Source: Alkalihalobacillus bogoriensis ATCC BAA-922 (GTDB lineage Bacteria; Bacillota; Bacilli; Bacillales; Bacillaceae_F). Taken from it: DNA of 64,000 bases. The stretch is taken from NCBI RefSeq assembly GCF_000621445.1, contig NZ_KK211280.1, positions 1 to 64,000 on the forward strand, given 5' to 3'. How positions within the stretch are numbered: the first letter of the stretch is position 1; every line of letters starts with the position of its first letter. The notes beneath the pieces are model-generated. The model had not been told where the DNA came from and searched no databases. It saw nothing but the letters and a program-made list of their open reading frames with translations. Positions 63,722 to 64,000 of the stretch are shown here, one piece after another. Made by a program: the position numbers and the translations under genes.

Positions 63722-64000
63722 TTAGGATGCTACTTTTTTTGTTGTTTCCATACCTGGTGATTCTTTCGGTGCTATTGCTTTTGATGCAAACACCGCAATA
63801 GCAACTACACCTAAGAAAATATAAAATCCAGTCATTGATCCACCTGTAAATAAAGAATGGTAAAACCTTGCTCCTAATATTCCCCCAATGACAGGACCTA
63901 CAACAGGAATCCAAGCATATGACCAATCTGATGATCCTTTACCGGCAATCGGCAATAAGAAATGGGCAATTCGCGGTCCTAAGTCACGAGCAGGATTAAT
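63722..64000 (-). CDS. glpF: glycerol uptake facilitator, C-terminal part (runs off the window)
   Basis: The frame is open to the right window edge, giving the last 92 residues. It contains the second aquaporin motif in aquaglyceroporin form (NPARD), then [20 protein letters not shown] and a final membrane helix. This is the C-terminal third of GlpF, which lets glycerol diffuse in for GlpK. The start and the GlpP-target leader lie outside the window. Confidence 0.92.
   Translation of the reverse strand: MNPARDLGPRIAHFLLPIAGKGSSDWSYAWIPVVGPVIGGILGARFYHSLFTGGSMTGFYIFLGVVAIAVFASKAIAPKESPGMETTKKVAS

Overview
The window is chromosomal DNA from a low-GC, endospore-former-like member of the Bacillaceae. 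Gene content and order closely follow the yja-yjb segment of Bacillus subtilis (fabF, fabH, comZ, med, yjaZ, yjbA, trpS, yjbC, spx, yjbE, mecA, coiA, pepF, spxH, truncated globin, cwlQ-like, yjbK, yjbL, relQ, nadK, rluD-like, prpE, yjbQ-like), with genes typical of alkaliphilic or environmental Bacillus relatives inserted between the blocks. The species cannot be named from the sequence alone; an alkaliphilic Bacillus relative is an inference. Layout: bases 1-282 are the 5' end of a 16S rRNA gene reading leftwards out of the window, preceded by three tandem promoters (about 400-650). Bases 824-8740 carry a cation/proton antiporter, PrpE, a lipoprotein, a pseudouridine synthase, NAD kinase, the small alarmone synthetase RelQ, YjbL, YjbK and a lytic transglycosylase. 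Bases 8775-18209 hold the redox and proteolysis-adaptor group: a thioredoxin-like ferredoxin, truncated haemoglobin plus SpxH, PepF, CoiA, cardiolipin synthase, MecA, a TerC-like protein and Spx. Bases 18596-29450 hold an RND efflux pair, YjbC, a putative glycoside hydrolase, hemolysin III, an HD hydrolase, a CaCA antiporter under a clear yybP-ykoY (Mn2+) riboswitch, and a ResA-like thioredoxin. Bases 29482-38383 hold a glycolipid-type glycosyltransferase, TrpS, YjbA, YjaZ, a large di-haem cytochrome, a lipid kinase and an MpsC-like protein. Bases 38597-50487 hold an SbtA-type bicarbonate transporter, TopB, a HmoA-like monooxygenase pair, a D,D-carboxypeptidase, a SleB-like hydrolase, a DHH-CBS-nucleotidyltransferase fusion, a SigY module and an LCP protein. 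Bases 50535-64000 hold fabF-fabH with a FapR-like box, med-comZ, RF3, an epimerase, a degenerate hydrolase, YjzC, the ywiC / arfM-like / fnr anaerobic locus with a shared Fnr-like box, and glpP, glpK and the end of glpF. The genes work together in several recognisable ways. Spx, its ClpXP adaptor SpxH, MecA (adaptor for ComK), Med, ComZ and CoiA lie within one 45-kb stretch, covering thiol-stress control and competence. FabF/FabH, cardiolipin synthase, the glycosyltransferase and the lipid kinase concern membrane lipids. The Fnr locus concerns anaerobic respiration. The least ordinary material is non-coding: two families of GC-richer palindromic intergenic repeats, here called A (six copies) and B (four copies), usually about 20 bp apart, several beginning at a stop codon; a 117-bp tandem duplication with long hairpins at 32 kb; palindromes at the predicted start points of three rRNA promoters; and an 18-bp perfect palindrome at the predicted start of the globin-spxH transcript.
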